Translations under genes and position numbers: made by a program | The notes under the pieces: generated by a model | Databases searched by the model: none | What the model saw: the letters and a program-made list of their open reading frames with translations, nothing else | Told to the model about the DNA's origin: nothing | Source of the DNA: Neobacillus cucumis | GTDB taxonomy: Bacteria; Bacillota; Bacilli; Bacillales_B; DSM-18226 | DNA: 64,000 nucleotides | Direction: 5' to 3' | NCBI RefSeq assembly: GCF_023715505.1 | Contig: NZ_JAMBOH010000002.1 | Span: forward strand, 124,001 to 188,000 | Shown: piece after piece, positions 8,919 through 16,651 of the stretch | Layout: each line of letters begins with the position of its first letter | Position numbering within the stretch: the stretch's first letter is position 1

Positions 8919-10061
8919 CTAATGCACCATTTCTTGAATTCTATCAACCCGGAAAGCAGAGAGAAGTTGTTCATCCGGTCTACCTTCCAATAAATCAGCT
9001 ACAAGCGTACCTGTAACAGGGCTTAATAAAATTCCGTTCCGGTAATGTCCGGCTGCAATGAACAAACCTTTCCAAAATGGATGTTCACCAATGTAGGGGA
9101 GGCCATCCCCTGTTTGCGGTCTAACACCTGCCCATACTCGCTCCCATGGGGCATCCATAATCTGAGGCACAAGTTGAACCGCTCTTTCTATCAGTCTTGC
9201 AATTCCGCCAGGTGTTACATTTTTATCAAATGAATGATCAACTTGGGTAGCCCCAATATAGATTTCACCATTGCGTTTTGGAACTAAATAGCAGCGTTTA
9301 TCTGAAAAAATGGTTCTGTTAATGATGGGAGAATCCGTCTTTACAGAAAAACATTCACCTTTGACCGGATAAACAGTCATATCAATTCCTGTTTCAGCCA
9401 TGAGCCTTGAAGCCCATGCGCCGGTTGCAAGGACTACCTGGTTACAATGGAAGTTTCCTAAGGTGGTTTTAACCCCGATGACTTTGTCTTGTTCATAGAT
9501 AAATGAAAGGACTTCGGTATTTTCAAGGATTGTCGCCCCGAATTGTTCAGCTCCCTTTGCAAATGCTAGCGATAATTTTTCCGGTTGGACATGCCCGTCA
9601 TTAGGAAGATACATCCCTCCGGCCACACTAGGGGAGAGGGAGGGTTCCAATTCTCGCAGACTATGAGAATCAAGCCATTCTATTTCTGGATCCCACTTTC
9701 GTTGGAAGGCTGCCTGTTGTTGAACTTCAGCTGCCATTTCTACTGTTTCGGCAATCTTAATCATCCCTTTTTGGATAAATTCAATATCAATCCCGGTTAG
9801 GTCTAATAACTCATGTGATAGGGCAGGAAACATGGCCTGACTTTTTAACGCAAGCTGAAAAAAGGGACCATCCTGTTCAATCTCTGCTTGTGCGGCCAGC
9901 ATTCCGGCAGCTGCACTGGAAGCTTCACAGGCCAAATGGTTCTTCTCAATGATAACCACTCTTTTCCCCATCTTTGATAGTTGATAGGCAATCGAACTTC
10001 CGTTTATCCCACCGCCAATAATCACAACATCATATGAATTTTCCACTTTTTCCATCTCCAT
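8919..10061 (-). CDS. thiO: ThiO, glycine oxidase
   Basis: FAD-dependent oxidase that turns glycine into dehydroglycine for the thiazole ring in aerobic Bacillus-type synthesis. The N terminus has the Rossmann loop VVIIGGGINGSS, and the C terminus the DAO-family GHYRNGILLSP motif. The length is 380 residues from ATG 10061. GTG 10046 (VENSYDVV) is an alternative start with a better-spaced GGAG, giving 375 residues. The 5' end overlaps the end of tenI by about 30 bases, so translation is probably coupled. Confidence 0.92.
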   Translation of the reverse strand: MEMEKVENSYDVVIIGGGINGSSIAYQLSKMGKRVVIIEKNHLACEASSAAAGMLAAQAEIEQDGPFFQLALKSQAMFPALSHELLDLTGIDIEFIQKGMIKIAETVEMAAEVQQQAAFQRKWDPEIEWLDSHSLRELEPSLSPSVAGGMYLPNDGHVQPEKLSLAFAKGAEQFGATILENTEVLSFIYEQDKVIGVKTTLGNFHCNQVVLATGAWASRLMAETGIDMTVYPVKGECFSVKTDSPIINRTIFSDKRCYLVPKRNGEIYIGATQVDHSFDKNVTPGGIARLIERAVQLVPQIMDAPWERVWAGVRPQTGDGLPYIGEHPFWKGLFIAAGHYRNGILLSPVTGTLVADLLEGRPDEQLLSAFRVDRIQEMVH

Positions 10062-10662
10062 CTATTAATGCGTTAACATACGATTTTACTGCTGATAAAG
10101 GATCATGAGAATCTAAGACTCCTGACATCACTGCAATGCCGCTTGTACCAGCTTGGATAACTGGTTTCGTATTTTCAGGTGTGATCCCGCCAATCGCAAT
10201 GACCGGAATATCCAGTTGGGTTATTCTTGTTAATTCCTCAATACCTTTTGGTGGCTTACCTGGTTTAGAGTGGGAAGGGTAGACGTGACCGAACAGCACG
10301 TAATCTGCACCATTTAGCTGGGCTTCTTCTCCTTCGTGATAAGAGTGAATGGAACTCCCTACCTTTAATTGCGGAAACGCTTTTTTTACTTTCCCTGATT
10401 CTAAACTGTGAAAGGCTAATTGGACCCCTAATACCTTTGTGATGAAAGCAACATCCACCCGGTCATTAATGATAATTTTTGAAAGGGGGATATCTTTAGA
10501 AAGCAGTTCAACCGCCTGAAAAAGTTCCCTTGCATTTTTTTGCTTTTCCCGTAAGTGAATCGACGTTATATAAGGATGAATATCGATTAATACCTCCCGT
10601 AACTGCTCGATTGGCATCTTACCGTTCGAAATAATATGTAACTCTTTTGCATTCGTTAAAAT
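10030..10662 (-). CDS. tenI: TenI, thiazole tautomerase, with a probable ATT start
   Basis: TenI aromatises the thiazole product of ThiG. The TIM-barrel sequence resembles thiamine-phosphate synthase (SIHLREK, VLFGHVYPSHSKPG, VIAIGGITPEN, GIAVMSG), but the HS...GHV pattern and the context favour TenI over ThiE. The first ATG (10617) has no ribosome site and would remove the conserved first strand. Reading upstream gives ILTNAKELHIISNGK, which restores the usual N terminus, and a strong AAGGGGTGA lies six bases before an ATT codon at 10662, the only plausible start before an in-frame TGA. That gives 210 residues, close to the Bacillus length. It is the first gene after the TPP riboswitch. Confidence 0.85.
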   Translation of the reverse strand: MLTNAKELHIISNGKMPIEQLREVLIDIHPYITSIHLREKQKNARELFQAVELLSKDIPLSKIIINDRVDVAFITKVLGVQLAFHSLESGKVKKAFPQLKVGSSIHSYHEGEEAQLNGADYVLFGHVYPSHSKPGKPPKGIEELTRITQLDIPVIAIGGITPENTKPVIQAGTSGIAVMSGVLDSHDPLSAVKSYVNALIDGDGKSGKFI

Positions 10663-10711
10663 TTGGCGTCACCCCTTAAGAAGACTCCGCTTATTGAAAC
10701 AAGTGAAAAAC

Positions 10712-10745
10712 AAAAAAACCACTTTCTAATGTAAGAAAGTGGTTT
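10712..10745 (-). terminator. Riboswitch-controlled intrinsic terminator
   Basis: On the minus strand AAACCACTTTCT and AGAAAGTGGTTT form a 12-bp stem followed by a run of T. The CCACTTTC arm can also pair with the GGGAAGTGG at the 3' end of the TPP aptamer, giving the antiterminator expected for a transcription-terminating riboswitch. Confidence 0.9.
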
Positions 10746-10789
10746 GATTATTTGAAATGATATGCGTGCGCACTCAAATAGCCCGTTTT

Positions 10790-10881
10790 CCACTTCCCTA
10801 CGCTGGTATTAACCAGATCAGGTTCATAGAGTCCCGAAGTAGCACTTCAATCTCAGCCCTTTAAAAAGGCACCTCTAGCGG
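10790..10881 (-). promoter_or_regulatory. TPP riboswitch (THI element)
   Basis: The minus strand carries the conserved thi-box blocks in order: an aGGTGCC-like 5' arm, the GGGCTGAGA pyrimidine-sensing bulge, then TGAACCTGATCTGGTTAATA and AGCGTAGGGAAGTGG. Binding of thiamine pyrophosphate should favour the terminator just downstream and shut off tenI-thiOSGF. Confidence 0.97.
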
Positions 10882-10922
10882 ATTAATTTCATATTAATTT
10901 GTAATAATTACCTTCATGTTTA

Positions 10923-10950
10923 ATATTAACACCAGTGTTTGAAATGTCAA
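10923..10950 (-). promoter_or_regulatory. Sigma-A promoter of the thi operon
   Basis: The minus strand has a perfect TTGACA (10950-10945), a 16-bp spacer and TAATAT (10928-10923). Transcription would begin near 10916, about 35 bases before the riboswitch. Confidence 0.7.
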
Positions 10951-10970
10951 ATAATTTTCTAAATTAAATC

Positions 10971-11669
10971 TTAATTAAATTCAATTTTTATGTTTTGCGA
11001 CTTACCTAATTCTTTATGGTTTTGATCAAGCACATCACTCGTTTGAATTTCTAGCCATTGGATTTCAGGGGTTGATTTTTCAATAATAAACCCAAGTGCT
11101 CCTTGCTTTGAACCCTCAGGCTCTATTTCTCCGCCTAAATAGTCTATATAAAAGTCATCCTCGAAAGTTCTTGTCTCACTATTACTTGTAGTTAGATGAG
11201 CAACTGGTCCAAAATGTACTGTTTGATCTGATTTATTGACTAGCTCCACTTCCACCTTAATAAAATCAAATTCTTCATAGTCATCTGTGTAATAATGAAA
11301 GTAATCCATTAACGAATAGGTCGGCATATTGTGAATCAGTTTGACATTCTTGATTCTCATTTCAATCGGTCCAATAGCATAACTTTTATTTTGTGCGGCA
11401 ATCTCTTTTAAGTTTATTGTCCCTTTACTATCTTTTATCGTTTGCCCTACTTGAAGGAGGTTGGTATCATCGGATACTTGTGGATTAGGGACATATATAT
11501 CAGATAAAGTTTTAGCTCTACTTTTTTCATTATTTGAATTATCTTTCTGGTTGTCAGATACATGTTCTTGTTTTTCAGTTGCTTTTGCAGTAGGTTCTAT
11601 ATTTTGAACGGCATTACAGCCAAACAAGAAAAGAGGTAAAACAAGTATGAATGGTGTCAATATTTTCAT
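10971..11669 (-). CDS. Secreted lipoprotein, DUF4352-like
   Basis: A 232-residue predicted lipoprotein with a type II signal peptide and lipobox LFGC (Cys18), then a Lys/Asn/Ser-rich linker (about 20-55) and a beta-rich domain that fits the immunoglobulin-like DUF4352/telokin-like group (IEMRIKNVKL, FIKVEVELVNKSDQ). Such proteins stay on the outer face of the membrane; the function is unknown. AAAGGTGA precedes the ATG. The thi promoter starts only 20 bases after its stop, and no clear terminator separates the two. Confidence 0.7.
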   Translation of the reverse strand: MKILTPFILVLPLFLFGCNAVQNIEPTAKATEKQEHVSDNQKDNSNNEKSRAKTLSDIYVPNPQVSDDTNLLQVGQTIKDSKGTINLKEIAAQNKSYAIGPIEMRIKNVKLIHNMPTYSLMDYFHYYTDDYEEFDFIKVEVELVNKSDQTVHFGPVAHLTTSNSETRTFEDDFYIDYLGGEIEPEGSKQGALGFIIEKSTPEIQWLEIQTSDVLDQNHKELGKSQNIKIEFN

Positions 11670-11703
11670 AGGATGGTCACCTTTCAGATAAGATAGTAGG
11701 TTT

Positions 11704-11741
11704 CAAAAAAGTTCCCGTTGAACACCAAAGCCCAACGGGAA
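11704..11741 (-). terminator. Terminator of the alkaline phosphatase gene
   Basis: TTCCCGTTG and CAACGGGAA form a 9-bp stem, followed on the minus strand by a T-rich run. It lies 24 bases past the phosphatase stop codon. Confidence 0.85.
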
Positions 11742-11764
11742 AAATAGGTATTTTTTTATCAATA

Positions 11765-13132
11765 TTACTTGCCATTTTTTAAAATATCAAAGATATGTTT
11801 CGCTTGGTCCGTATTATCAATATTTCCAGCAAACAGGTTGCTGCCAGGGCCATATGCGTATACGTTGACGTCTTCACCCGTATGTCCGCCAGTTGTCCAG
11901 CCTGTCACGGAACGATTGTCAAAAATAGTCTCAATCGCATTATCAATAGTGGTAACGTTCTTAGATGCTGCAGCCTTCTTTACAGAATCAATTTCTTGAG
12001 ATGTTAATTGTAAATTAACATAGTTTTTTAGTGTTTGTTCAACATCTGCCCCTTTGGAAATTTGTTCTGCCATAAAGTCAGGTGTACGTTCTGCTGCTGC
12101 AATCGGAGCTCCAAACCAGTTATAATCACCTCTGGCACCAATCGAGTATCCGCCGGTTGAATGGTCGGCTGTTGCGACAACTAGAGTATGCTTATCTTTT
12201 TTCGCAAATTCAATGGCCGCTTTAAAGGCCTTCTCAAAGTCTTCCATTTCACTCATCGCCGCCACAATGTCGTTATCATGTCCAGCCCAGTCAATTTGGC
12301 TTCCTTCTACCATTAAGAAGAACCCATTTTTATTTTGGCTTAATTTATTTAAGGCGGTTTCGGTCATGTCTTGTAATGAAGGCATGGAGGTTTCACGATC
12401 AAGCATTTTTGGCATTCCGCCTTGAGCAAATAATCCTAACATCCGAGAATTATTGTTTTTTAACATTTCTTCTTTATTAGTTACATAGGAGTAACCGTCT
12501 TTTTGGAATTCTTTTGTAAGGTCACGATCCTGACGAACAAAGTTGCTTAAGCCGCCGCCAAGCATGACGTCGATTTTATGGCCGCCATTAATCATTTCGT
12601 CGTAATAATCATCCGCAATGGCATTCATGTTTTTACGGCTGACATCATGGGCACCGTAAGAAGCAGGTGTGGCATGGGTAATTTCGGAAGTTGCAACCAA
12701 TCCAGTTGATTTACCTTTTTCTTTCGCTGCTTCAAGAACCGTTTTTACAGAAGAACCGTCATTATCTACACCAATGGCCGCATTATAGGTTTTAATACCT
12801 GCTGACATTGCAGTTGCTGCGGCAGCCGAATCTGTCACGTTTTGATGCGGGTCCTCCGGATAGGTCTTTTGTTGTCCAATTAGATATTTATCAAATTCTG
12901 TTTGCTCGACTTCTTTAGTCGAGGGATTGTCCTTTAAATATCGATAAGCAGAAGTATAAGACACTCCCATTCCATCACCGATTAAGAAAATCACATTCTT
13001 AATTTCTGCATTGTTCTGTTTAACTTCCTTTGCTTCTACGTCATTATGTAGGGCTCCAAGCAGAGTCCCAAATGCTACCGTGGATAGTACTGCAACCGGT
13101 AAAATCTTCTTCTTTAAGACTTTTTTAAACAA
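11765..13132 (-). CDS. phoA: Secreted alkaline phosphatase
   Basis: A 455-residue exported phosphomonoesterase that frees phosphate from organic esters outside the cell. A signal peptide with a KKVLKKK start and hydrophobic core ends near VEA (about 34). Metal and active-site motifs are intact: LIGDGMG, nucleophile Ser102 in TDSAAAATA, THATPASYGAHD, VEGSQIDWAGHD, TADHSTGG and TTGGHTGEDV. It is closest to Bacillus PhoA/PhoB; the two cannot be told apart here. The start is TTG at 13132, eight bases after GGAGGAGG. A Pho box upstream indicates induction by phosphate starvation through PhoPR. Confidence 0.93.
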   Translation of the reverse strand: MFKKVLKKKILPVAVLSTVAFGTLLGALHNDVEAKEVKQNNAEIKNVIFLIGDGMGVSYTSAYRYLKDNPSTKEVEQTEFDKYLIGQQKTYPEDPHQNVTDSAAAATAMSAGIKTYNAAIGVDNDGSSVKTVLEAAKEKGKSTGLVATSEITHATPASYGAHDVSRKNMNAIADDYYDEMINGGHKIDVMLGGGLSNFVRQDRDLTKEFQKDGYSYVTNKEEMLKNNNSRMLGLFAQGGMPKMLDRETSMPSLQDMTETALNKLSQNKNGFFLMVEGSQIDWAGHDNDIVAAMSEMEDFEKAFKAAIEFAKKDKHTLVVATADHSTGGYSIGARGDYNWFGAPIAAAERTPDFMAEQISKGADVEQTLKNYVNLQLTSQEIDSVKKAAASKNVTTIDNAIETIFDNRSVTGWTTGGHTGEDVNVYAYGPGSNLFAGNIDNTDQAKHIFDILKNGK

Positions 13133-13217
13133 AATGATAACCTCCTCCGATTTTTAATTAAAATTAATGAATTTTTCATCAAATTTTAATGGTTACTAGT
13201 AAACTATAAAGTGAAAT

Positions 13218-13245
13218 TATTAATCTATTATGAATATAATGTAAA
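13218..13245 (-). promoter_or_regulatory. Pho box (PhoP-binding direct repeats)
   Basis: Three TTHAYA-type hexamers in direct orientation on the minus strand, TTTACA (13245-13240), TTCATA (13234-13229) and TTAATA (13223-13218), are spaced exactly 11 bp apart. A TATAGT -10-like hexamer follows at 13208-13203. This is the known arrangement of PhoP-activated Bacillus promoters. Confidence 0.75.
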
Positions 13246-13313
13246 GATTGGTTTTAGTTTTATAGATGATGGTCTTAGTAAAAATGAAGAGGTTTTTGTT
13301 CGTTTGGTTCTTT

Positions 13314-13321
13314 AATAATAA
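13314..13321 (+). repeat. Left target-site duplication of the MITE
   Basis: AATAATAA directly abuts the left terminal inverted repeat and is repeated exactly at 13506-13513. Confidence 0.75.
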
Positions 13322-13505
13322 GGCTGTGTTAATCTTGAATGTTGATTTCCACTCCAGGCGGCTTCGCTTTCCGCGGGCGTGCCGGGGGAGCCTCCTCGGC
13401 GCTTTAGCACCTGTGGGGTCTCCCCTGCCCCGTACTCCCGCAGGAGTCTTCGCCGCCTTCCGCTCCAATCAACGCTGAAAATCAACAATAACCATTAACA
13501 CAGCC
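13322..13505. mobile_element. 184-bp MITE-like element with terminal inverted repeats
   Basis: The element begins GGCTGTGTTAAT and ends in its exact complement. Beyond these 12 perfect bases the imperfect inverted repeat runs on through TGTTGATTT (about 27 bp in all). The interior is much richer in GC than its surroundings and contains internal complementary blocks such as GGCGGCTTCGC and GGCGGCGAAG. An 8-bp AT-rich target duplication flanks it. It has no transposase, so it would be a non-autonomous element moved in trans. TIR sequence and 8-bp duplications suit IS1595 or ISL3-type transposases; the parent is not identified. The open frame across it on the minus strand is not a gene. Confidence 0.85.
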
Positions 13506-13513
13506 AATAATAA
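13506..13513 (+). repeat. Right target-site duplication of the MITE
   Basis: Second exact copy of AATAATAA, immediately after the right terminal inverted repeat. Confidence 0.75.
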
Positions 13514-13543
13514 AAAGGGCATGGAAATTTTCCATGCCCTTTT
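13513..13543. terminator. Strong bidirectional terminator next to the MITE
   Basis: AAAAGGGCATGGAAA and its complement form a 15-bp perfect stem with A/T ends. It follows the small minus-strand gene at 13581-13727 by about 40 bases and probably terminates it; the MITE is inserted immediately beyond it. Confidence 0.85.
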
Positions 13544-13580
13544 GGTTATTAATAATGAACTTCTTTTTTAGTTTAAATCG

Positions 13581-13727
13581 TTAATTTGTATTAAATGAAA
13601 GTTTGGAGTATTCAACTAGAAGGATTTGATATCGGTTTTTCGTATCTTGGATTTCGCAATAATCTGAGGAGTATCGGTAAAGTAGTACATAATTTTTCCC
13701 GTTATATTGAACTAATTGGTCTTGCAT
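13581..13727 (-). CDS. Small unrecognised protein, 48 residues
   Basis: An ATG preceded by AAAGGAGTGG at ideal spacing opens a 48-codon frame ending in TAA, followed by a strong terminator. The product is acidic-to-neutral and rich in Tyr and Gln (start MQDQLVQYNGKNYVLLY, end VEYSKLSFNTN), with no membrane segment. The alternating hydrophobic pattern suggests a small beta-sheet domain. A complete ribosome site and terminator make it a credible gene; I do not recognise a family. Confidence 0.6.
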   Translation of the reverse strand: MQDQLVQYNGKNYVLLYRYSSDYCEIQDTKNRYQILLVEYSKLSFNTN

Positions 13728-14059
13728 GATACCACTCCTTTAAATGAACTTTATCTTTATGTAAAATAATAACCAATAGGGCTCTATCTTTGCCAAATAC
13801 CCATGATAGACACTCTTGCCAGCCCCACTAATAATATATTAATTAAGAATTGTTAAGTAAATGCTAATTTAATGAAAAAGTTCTGTAAATTTTCATATAA
13901 TCACTGCAAGAGGAGTAAATGTCCAATGAGGAGAAACATATTTTTAGAAGCAGTTTAAATTTAAAAAAATATTTTATTTTTACAAAAAAATAACAAGGAT
14001 ATTTATCATAGCTGACAAATTCTATATATTAAGAAAAGCAGGGGAAGGAAGTGAAGAGA

Positions 14060-14269
14060 ATGAAACGCCAGAGAACTTTCTTTATTATGCATAACCTTAT
14101 TTTTGAAGTCCAAAAGCCAGAAATAACCGTTAAGAAAATAAAAGTAGCAATGGTTAAAATAGAAAATGAGGAATATAAAGTCTTGAGAAAACAATTTGAT
14201 GAAGAGGTTTTTAATATAGAAAGAAAATCTGGTGGATGGTTTATTACAGAGAAAGATAAGCCAATCTAA
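14060..14269 (+). CDS. Small basic protein of unknown function
   Basis: A 69-residue, Lys/Arg-rich frame (MKRQRTFFIMHN start, GGWFITEKDKPI end). AAGGAAG lies eight bases before ATG 14060; an in-frame GTG at 14051 is an alternative. It sits 42 bases before the DNA glycosylase gene in the same direction and may share its transcript. The alternating charge and hydrophobicity (EVQKPEITVKKIKVAMVKIENEEYK region) suggests a small beta-rich domain. No family recognised. Confidence 0.5.
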   Translation: MKRQRTFFIMHNLIFEVQKPEITVKKIKVAMVKIENEEYKVLRKQFDEEVFNIERKSGGWFITEKDKPI

Positions 14270-14311
14270 AATAGAAAGCAGTCATACAATAAAACAAATT
14301 ATGTCTATGGA

Positions 14312-14932
14312 GTGATACACATAGCAGATTTATTAAAGGATATCGAACCATTACCTCAGGAGTTTTATGAACAGCCCACTCTTGAATTGGCAAAAGCATT
14401 ACTCGGATGCCTTCTTATAAAAGAAACGAAGGAGGGTATAGCGGCGGGGTATATTGTGGAAACAGAGGCATACATGGGGCCGGCTGACAGGGCAGCACAC
14501 AGCTATCAAAACAGGCGTACGAAAAGAACAGAGGTTATGTTCCATCGTTCCGGTCTTGCCTATACTTATGTAATGCATACTCACTGCCTTTTCAATGTAG
14601 TTAGCGGCGGTGAAGAAAAACCAGAAGCCGTTTTGATCCGTGCTCTTGAACCTGCGTTCGGTATTGAGTTAATGAAAATTAGAAGAGGTATTGAAGAACT
14701 AACAAAATTAACGAACGGCCCAGGCAAACTAACAAAATCAATGGGCATTTCAATGGAAGACTATAGCCGTACCCTGACCAGTCCACCTTTATATATTGCC
14801 AAAGGTATCTGCCCAAAAAACATATCATCCGGAAAAAGGATTGGAATTAACAACTCCGGTGAAGCCCGAGACTATCCTTGGCGTTTCTGGGTTACTAATA
14901 ATAAATATGTTTCAAAACAACAAAAGACCTGA
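14312..14932 (+). CDS. aag: 3-methyladenine DNA glycosylase (Aag/MPG family)
   Basis: Removes alkylated purines such as 3-methyladenine to start base-excision repair. The 206-residue sequence contains family blocks AKALLGCLL, GYIVETEAYMGPADRAAHS (catalytic Glu in VETEAY), RTKRTEVMF, AYTYVMHTH, NGPGKLTKSMGI and RIGINNSGEARDYPWRFW, and closely matches the Bacillus YxlJ/Aag type. The start is uncertain: GTG 14312 overlaps the apparent GGAG, and homology begins only near residue 10 (IEPLPQEFY). A terminator overlaps its stop codon. Confidence 0.9.
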   Translation: MIHIADLLKDIEPLPQEFYEQPTLELAKALLGCLLIKETKEGIAAGYIVETEAYMGPADRAAHSYQNRRTKRTEVMFHRSGLAYTYVMHTHCLFNVVSGGEEKPEAVLIRALEPAFGIELMKIRRGIEELTKLTNGPGKLTKSMGISMEDYSRTLTSPPLYIAKGICPKNISSGKRIGINNSGEARDYPWRFWVTNNKYVSKQQKT

Positions 14933-14966
14933 TCCTACTGTTTCGACGAAGAGGATCAGGTTTTTT
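14927..14966 (+). terminator. Terminator of the DNA glycosylase gene
   Basis: ACCTGATCCT pairs with AGGATCAGGT around a 15-base loop, followed by six T. The left arm contains the TGA stop codon. Confidence 0.9.
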
Positions 14967-15194
14967 GTTCTAAAATGTATCCGTTTACATAAATTTCGAA
15001 GAAAGGAAACAGTTTGTTAATTAATGCCCAAAAGGAATATATGGGCTCTTTGGAACGTTAGAAACCTCGCATTATCCAAGGCTAAATATGAATGATATTC
15101 TTCACAACTCGATAACTCTTCGTAAATTTTATTTATGAATTACTAGAATGGGCCTTGAGAGAAACTGTGTATCAAGTATTAACGCTTTCCTAAA

Positions 15195-15223
15195 TTATTT
15201 GTCAGATAATCTTACCATATAAT
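15195..15223 (+). promoter_or_regulatory. Possible promoter of the pyrimidine degradation operon
   Basis: A perfect TATAAT (15218-15223) sits about 170 bases before the first operon gene, but its -35 (TTATTT at 17-bp spacing) is poor, as expected if an activator is needed. Apart from this and the terminator, the stretch 14967-15392 shows nothing that I can interpret. Confidence 0.3.
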
Positions 15224-15392
15224 GGAATGATGTGCATGTAAGGAAGATAATCAATCTAGGATTTTAAATTAAGACATATAATAGACATTTGGTTTTCCAG
15301 GGAAAAGCATTTTACAGGAAATCAACTGCATAAGAATTAACAAAAGTGTATTGCATACGCCAGAAAGAAATGAAAGGAGCAGACTATAGATT

Positions 15393-16616
15393 ATGGTACA
15401 TCAAAAAATTATAATCAGCGGCGAACGATTACAGGCCACACTTGAACGATTTGCAAATTTCGGACTCACAGAAAACAATGGTGTAACCCGTTTAGCTCTA
15501 TCAGAAGAGGATCGCTTAGCAAGAGATTATTTTTGCTCTTGCTGTAAAGCGTTGGGGATGTCGGTCGAAATTGATGATATGGGGAATATTTATGCGACAT
15601 TAGCAGGAATTGAAGAAAAGCCGCCGCTCGTAATTGGTTCCCATTTAGATTCCGTTAAAAAAGGTGGACGGTTTGATGGAGTATTAGGCGTAGTAGCTGG
15701 TTTAGAAGTTGCCCGTACTTTAGTTGAAAATAACATTAAGCCTCGTATTCCTCTCGTGATCGCCAATATCACAAATGAAGAAGGAGCTAGATTTGAACCA
15801 TCCATGATGGCGTCAGGAGTATTGTCCGGTAAATTCGATAAAGCTGCAATGGTAAAGAAAAGAGACGTGGCTGGTATTTCTTTTGAAGAAGCGTTACATT
15901 CAATCGGCTACGCTGGCAAAGAGGAATCCCGTTTAAAAGAAGCAGCAGCATTCTTGGAATTACATATTGAACAAGGGCCGATTCTAGAACGGGAGTCCCT
16001 TTCAATTGGTGTAGTGGAATGTGTGCTTGGGATGGTTTGTTATGAAATTCAGATTACAGGGGAATCCGACCATGCTGGTACCACTCCAATGGATATGCGA
16101 AAGGATGCTCTCTTTGCTGCCAATAACTTGATCGGCGAAGCCCGTCAGAAGCTTAGTGCTCTTGATAAAGATTTAGTTTTTACAATGGGCCGAATGAATG
16201 TCCTTCCTAACATTCATACCGTTATTCCGAATAAAGTAGTTTTTTCATTAGAGGCTAGACATAAAGATCCATTTGTTATAAAGCAAGTTGAAGAAATTAT
16301 CTTAGGTCTCAAACACTCTCAGGCTAATGAGGGCTGTGACATCCAAACTGAAAAATTGTGGGACCGCTCAACCGTAGTATTTGATGAAAAAATATGCGAT
16401 TTATTAGAGAAATCTACTAAGTCATTAAACTACTCGTATAAAAGAATGGTGAGCGGTGCGGGTCATGATGCCCAATTCCTAGCAAGCTATATACCAACTG
16501 CCATGATCTTTGTTCCAAGTATCAATGGAAAGAGTCATTGTGAAGAGGAGCTTACCACCTGGGAGGATTGCGCAAAAGGAGTAAATGTCCTGTTAGAAAC
16601 TGTACTCTCTTTTTAA
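15393..16616 (+). CDS. pydC: N-carbamoyl-beta-alanine amidohydrolase (M20 hydantoinase/carbamoylase family)
   Basis: Hydrolyses N-carbamoyl-beta-alanine (or its beta-aminoisobutyrate analogue) to the amino acid, CO2 and ammonia, the third step of reductive uracil/thymine breakdown. The 407-residue M20 enzyme shows the di-metal residues His84 and Asp95 (GSHLDSV, GRFDGVLG), Glu129/130 (TNEEGARF) and His191 (LHIEQGP), and the dimerisation-domain motif SDHAGTTPM. Family members also act on allantoate or L-carbamoyl amino acids; the PreTA and dihydropyrimidinase neighbours decide the call. AAAGGAG is 12 bases from the ATG, longer than usual. Confidence 0.85.
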   Translation: MVHQKIIISGERLQATLERFANFGLTENNGVTRLALSEEDRLARDYFCSCCKALGMSVEIDDMGNIYATLAGIEEKPPLVIGSHLDSVKKGGRFDGVLGVVAGLEVARTLVENNIKPRIPLVIANITNEEGARFEPSMMASGVLSGKFDKAAMVKKRDVAGISFEEALHSIGYAGKEESRLKEAAAFLELHIEQGPILERESLSIGVVECVLGMVCYEIQITGESDHAGTTPMDMRKDALFAANNLIGEARQKLSALDKDLVFTMGRMNVLPNIHTVIPNKVVFSLEARHKDPFVIKQVEEIILGLKHSQANEGCDIQTEKLWDRSTVVFDEKICDLLEKSTKSLNYSYKRMVSGAGHDAQFLASYIPTAMIFVPSINGKSHCEEELTTWEDCAKGVNVLLETVLSF

Positions 16617-16651
16617 TGGATAATTTATTGAAATGAAGGAGGTTTTGGCAA

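Noticed and set aside
13220..13478. Open frames of 82 and 70 codons on both strands across the GC-rich block
   Set aside because: They lie almost entirely in the MITE, have no ribosome site and arise from its GC-rich palindromic content.
15330..15365. Possible sigma-54 promoter (GTGTATTGCAT) before the pyrimidine operon
   Set aside because: The -24 GG element is missing at the required distance.
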